Position numbers and translations under genes: made by a program. Shown in pieces: positions 60,842 to 64,000 of a stretch of DNA of 64,000 nucleotides. This DNA comes from Shewanella sp. VB17 (GTDB lineage: Bacteria; Pseudomonadota; Gammaproteobacteria; Enterobacterales; Shewanellaceae): contig NZ_JABRVS010000001.1 in NCBI RefSeq assembly GCF_013248905.1, positions 3,472,001 through 3,536,000 of the forward strand, given 5' to 3'. Numbering within the stretch: the stretch's first letter is position 1; each line of letters opens with the position of its first letter. The notes under the pieces were generated by a model. That model saw only the letters and a program-made list of their open reading frames with translations, had not been told where the DNA came from and made no database searches.

Positions 60842-62011
60842 TTATCCTTCACGGGCTAAAAATTCAATGATCTGCTCCATATTCAAGTCAAAATCATCGG
60901 CTCTGACACATTTGACTATGTGCTCGGTTTGCATTGCGGACAAATCAATATACTCTGTCATTTCAAAATGATTGGGCTTTAAATGATAAAACACTTTCAC
61001 CTTTGGGCGAATAGGATCTTGTACATTATGACTCTCTACAATGGCTAATCTATCCGAATCAAGTTGCACTAACGCCCCTATAGGATAAACCCCCATGCAT
61101 TGAATAAAGCTATCAACTAGGTTTTCATCCAATTGGTTATCTTGCGCCAAGGCCCGTAAAATACTAAACGCTTTAACCTGAGAATAGCCCGTTTTATAAC
61201 AACGACTCGAGGTCAGTGCATCAAAAATATCACAGATAGAGATCATCCGGCCATACATGGAAATACCATCCGCTTTAATGCCGTTAGGGTACCCTTTACC
61301 GTCTAGTTTTTCATGATGTAAAGCGGCAACTTCAAGGCTTAATGCACTAACACCCGGTGTATTTTTAATCGTTGTAATAGAATGAGCTGCATGGCTTTTC
61401 ATGATTGCAAACTCTTGTTCTGTCAACTTGCCTGGTTTATTTAATACCGAATCTGGCACAAAAATTTTACCCACATCATGCAAAAAAGCCCCTATCGCTA
61501 ATTGACTAACAATGTCTCTATCCAACTTCATGTGGAAAGCAAACATGGTTATCAATACGGAAACAGCCACTGAATGCTCTAATAGGTATTCATCTTTATT
61601 CCTGATACTCAATACACACGTCAGTGCATCAGGGTTTTTAAAGATAATATCAATAGACTCATCGGTGACTTTACTGACAGATTTAACATCTAAGGTATTG
61701 CCATTTTTTGCTGCTGCAAATAATTTTTTCTGAATATTTTTAGATTCATCAAATATCAGCTTAGCTTTAGCAATTTGTTCGGTAAATGACGGCGCGTTAT
61801 TTTCAATAATCGGGGCAAGGACAATGGCAGACTCTTTGGTTTTACTCATATCGATTAAAAGACGCTGTACACCTTTATTTCTTAATCCCTCAATGACGCT
61901 TTCACTCTCTAGCCAGGTTGCTTTAGTCAGATGAAATTGTCCTTTCGGATAAGTAATGTCCAAAACATACATACCAACACGTACATTAGCAATATCTTGC
62001 TCAACGATCAT
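60842..62011 (-). CDS. HD-GYP domain c-di-GMP phosphodiesterase
   Basis: A 389-aa protein: N-terminal DUF3391-like domain (about residues 1-110, ..VGMYVLDITYPKGQFH..), then an HD-GYP domain with the HD pair in ..FLHDVGKIFVPD.., ..HHEKLDGKGYPNG.. (GYP) and ..ISICDIFDALTS... All metal and GYP residues are present, so hydrolysis of cyclic di-GMP is likely. The stop codon lies within the target duplication of a MITE, so the last residue context could have been altered by insertion. Confidence 0.9.
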   Translation of the reverse strand: MIVEQDIANVRVGMYVLDITYPKGQFHLTKATWLESESVIEGLRNKGVQRLLIDMSKTKESAIVLAPIIENNAPSFTEQIAKAKLIFDESKNIQKKLFAAAKNGNTLDVKSVSKVTDESIDIIFKNPDALTCVLSIRNKDEYLLEHSVAVSVLITMFAFHMKLDRDIVSQLAIGAFLHDVGKIFVPDSVLNKPGKLTEQEFAIMKSHAAHSITTIKNTPGVSALSLEVAALHHEKLDGKGYPNGIKADGISMYGRMISICDIFDALTSSRCYKTGYSQVKAFSILRALAQDNQLDENLVDSFIQCMGVYPIGALVQLDSDRLAIVESHNVQDPIRPKVKVFYHLKPNHFEMTEYIDLSAMQTEHIVKCVRADDFDLNMEQIIEFLAREG

Positions 62012-62132
62012 AGTTAAATCCTATTGCCTAAAGCACAAATTACGATTCTCAATCTGAACCATCATTCGAGGAGTGAGTTAAAAGTATGGCCCACAAAATA
62101 ACCAAAAACCACTCTATTTAACCTTAATTACA

Positions 62133-63260
62133 TCATATGACATTTTGTGGGATCAAGTGTATTTGCGTATTTCCTATGCCAAGTTGTCCGTTGATATTAT
62201 CTCCCCAACATTGGAGCGTGTCATCGTCCAAAATAGCACAACTATGACCTTTGCCTAATGCGATCATTTTAGCTCTGTCTCTAAGCGCCACTGATAGTGG
62301 TAATGATTGGTTGACGTTATTACCGATCCCTATTTGCCCATACTCATTATTGCCCCAACATTGCACTTCGCCATCTTCAATAAGGACGCAAGCATGTTCG
62401 TTTCCTGTTGCTATTTGTTTAACCGTCCCATTAATATTAAGTGTTTGCGGCCTAGCTTTAATGTAGGTATAACCTAACCCTAACTGCCCGTATTGATTAT
62501 TACCCCAACACTTCACACTGCCATCAACTAACAAAGCGCAGCTATACTCAAGTCCAAGGGATATTTGCTTAGCCTGCCCACCTAAATTAACGGTTTGCGG
62601 CAACATATGTGCATCATGATCTCGAACACCTATTCCTAACTGACCAAAATAATTGCTCCCCCAGCATTGCACAACACCATTATCGGATAGCGCACAAGAA
62701 TGTTTGTCACCAAGTGCTATCTGCTTTATATTCATGTCCGTGTTCACACTAGCTGGTAGGTGAGTGGGACTGGTAGTTCCAGATCCTAATTGCCCAAAAA
62801 AGTTATCTCCCCAACATTTAGCTTGACCATTAGCAATGGTTATACAAGCATGAACACGTCCCATCGTTATCGTCTTTGGATTATCAGCTAAATTTAACAT
62901 TGTTGGAGCGACTAACCGATGAAGCCCATTACCTAATAAATGTCTGCGATTTCCTCCCCAACATTTGACTATATTATCTTCAAATAACACACAAGAATTA
63001 TCGCCAACGGATGTAAGTTGATGAGGATTATCATTAATGTTAAGCAATTGAGGACTTGTCACACCAGCTAAACGGCCTAGGCCTAAACCCAGTTGACCTG
63101 AATAATTGTCCCCCCAACAAAATACCTCTTTATTAATTAACATCCCACAAGTATGAGACCGGCCAAGCGATACCAGCTTCCAGGCTCTAGGCGTTTCCGC
63201 CCTTGCATTTAACACGATCACAAATATTATCATTAAAATCAGGTATTTAGGATTTATCAT
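62133..63260 (-). CDS. Secreted RCC1-repeat (beta-propeller) protein
   Basis: A 375-aa exported protein. Signal peptide MINPKYLILMIIFVIVLNARA. Then about seven RCC1/BLIP-II-like repeats of about 48 residues, each with ..CWGDN..GQLG.G.. and ..HSCAL... (for example VFCWGDNYSGQLGLG, VQCWGSNYFGQLGIG, LQCWGDNINGQLGIG). Paired cysteines per repeat suggest disulphides in the periplasm or outside. Function unknown; such propellers bind proteins. No operon partners. Confidence 0.85.
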   Translation of the reverse strand: MINPKYLILMIIFVIVLNARAETPRAWKLVSLGRSHTCGMLINKEVFCWGDNYSGQLGLGLGRLAGVTSPQLLNINDNPHQLTSVGDNSCVLFEDNIVKCWGGNRRHLLGNGLHRLVAPTMLNLADNPKTITMGRVHACITIANGQAKCWGDNFFGQLGSGTTSPTHLPASVNTDMNIKQIALGDKHSCALSDNGVVQCWGSNYFGQLGIGVRDHDAHMLPQTVNLGGQAKQISLGLEYSCALLVDGSVKCWGNNQYGQLGLGYTYIKARPQTLNINGTVKQIATGNEHACVLIEDGEVQCWGNNEYGQIGIGNNVNQSLPLSVALRDRAKMIALGKGHSCAILDDDTLQCWGDNINGQLGIGNTQIHLIPQNVI

Positions 63261-63454
63261 ATTTATTATTTACCTTAAAAAAGTAACACATCAACAAAGC
63301 TTAAAAATAACAGTTACGATAACCCATTGAAACATGAAAACGACTGATATTAAAAATGAACCCAATCCAGAAAGAGGAGTGATGTGCTAGCTCTTTTGCC
63401 GCCTTTACAGGCATGTTACACTCTCTTTTTTAACTCTTATTTAGATAGAGACCT

Positions 63455-64000
63455 ATGAAACAATTGCTCGATTTTCTCCCTTTAGTGATCTTTTTTGCCG
63501 TCTATAAAATGTTCGATATATACACGGCCAGTGGCGCACTTATCGCAGCAACCGCACTGCAACTCATTGTGACCTACGCTTTATATAAGAAAATAGAAAA
63601 GATGCATATCGTGACTTTCGTCATGGTGACATTTTTTGGCACGCTCACCTTAGTATTTCATGATGATAGCTTTATCAAATGGAAAGTGACGGTGATTTAT
63701 GCCCTATTTGCCATCGCGTTAACAGTCAGCCAGTGGCTCAATAAGCCCATACTTAAGAGTATGCTAGGTAAGGAGCTTATTGTTGCAGATAAAATATGGG
63801 CTCATGTCACCTGGTATTGGGTCTGCTTTTTTATCGCTTGTGCCCTGATTAATATCTATGTGGCTTTTAGCCTGTCGCAAGAGACTTGGGTTAATTTCAA
63901 GGTATTTGGCTTAACAGCGCTCACCTTGGTTAACACGGTTATCACTGTTATTTATCTCTTTAAAAATATGCCTGAAGAACATAAAAAAGAGCTGAAAAAA
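63455..64000 (+). CDS. yciB: Inner-membrane protein YciB (septation protein A), cut by window end
   Basis: 182 residues are visible to the last base without a stop: MKQLLDFLPLVIFFAVYKMF... with about five transmembrane helices and the conserved ..LVFHDDSFIKWKVTVIYALFA.. segment, ending ..EEHKKELKK. This is near the full length of YciB/IspZ-type proteins, so only a few residues should be missing. It follows the trp region as in enteric genomes. Confidence 0.93.
   Translation, partial: MKQLLDFLPLVIFFAVYKMFDIYTASGALIAATALQLIVTYALYKKIEKMHIVTFVMVTFFGTLTLVFHDDSFIKWKVTVIYALFAIALTVSQWLNKPILKSMLGKELIVADKIWAHVTWYWVCFFIACALINIYVAFSLSQETWVNFKVFGLTALTLVNTVITVIYLFKNMPEEHKKELKK

Noticed and set aside
1..64000. 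CRISPR arrays, tRNA and rRNA genes
   Set aside because: No regularly spaced short repeats and no recognisable tRNA or rRNA sequence were seen on either strand; short tRNAs could still have been missed without a covariance search.

Overview
The window looks like a chromosomal segment of a marine Shewanella-type gammaproteobacterium. The right part carries the conserved gammaproteobacterial neighbourhood sohB, yciK, rluB, scpB-scpA, yciO, rnm (yciV) and trpL-E-G-D-C(F)-B-A, then yciB. A diheme cytochrome fusion, a VolA-like lipase and RAYT and IS982 elements also fit. This assignment rests on gene content and recalled protein families; no database search was run.

Positions 1-1,500 hold a decayed IS630-type transposase end and a fatty-acid enoyl-CoA isomerase/hydratase gene. 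Positions 1,585-32,666 are a large type III secretion (T3SS) island of the Salmonella SPI-2 / Edwardsiella Esa-Ese type, almost all on the minus strand. In transcription order it holds spiC/ssaB, sctC, sctD, ssaE, sseA, two tandem sseB paralogues, sscA, sseC, sseD, sseE, an effector with a SPI-2-like N-terminus and a papain-like C-terminus, a second LcrH-type chaperone, an SseF-like membrane effector, an EsrC-like AraC regulator, sctF, ssaH, sctI, sctJ, sctK, sctL, sctW, a 62-aa gene, a 1,074-aa orphan, ssaM, sctV, sctN, sctO, sctP and sctQ. The hybrid kinase SsrA (plus strand) and response regulator SsrB (minus strand) sit at the right border. An 18-bp 7-4-7 inverted repeat (ATCAGGT-N4-ACCTTAA) occurs upstream of four separate T3SS transcription units and is the best candidate for the shared SsrB-type operator. 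The export-gate genes sctR, sctS, sctT and sctU, which normally follow sctQ, are not in the window.

Positions 33,034-42,424 hold a beta-helix/diheme cytochrome lipoprotein, sohB, a VolA-like lipase, yciK, a sialidase-fold protein and rluB. Positions 42,425-50,150 are an accessory patch. It holds a degenerate interspersed repeat, a TacA-TacT type toxin-antitoxin pair with a palindromic operator, an IS5-family fragment fused in frame to an integron-cassette-like gene, a full IS982 element that splits that gene, two attC-like sites flanking a VOC-family cassette, and a tandemly amplified RAYT transposase locus.

Positions 50,151-64,000 return to core genome: scpB/scpA, yciO and rnm on minus, then a classical attenuated trp operon on plus with a Trp-Trp-Trp leader peptide. 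A 223-bp MITE whose ends match the IS982 ends lies exactly at the stop codon of a downstream HD-GYP gene. An RCC1-repeat secreted protein and the start of yciB complete the window. No rRNA, tRNA or CRISPR array was recognised.
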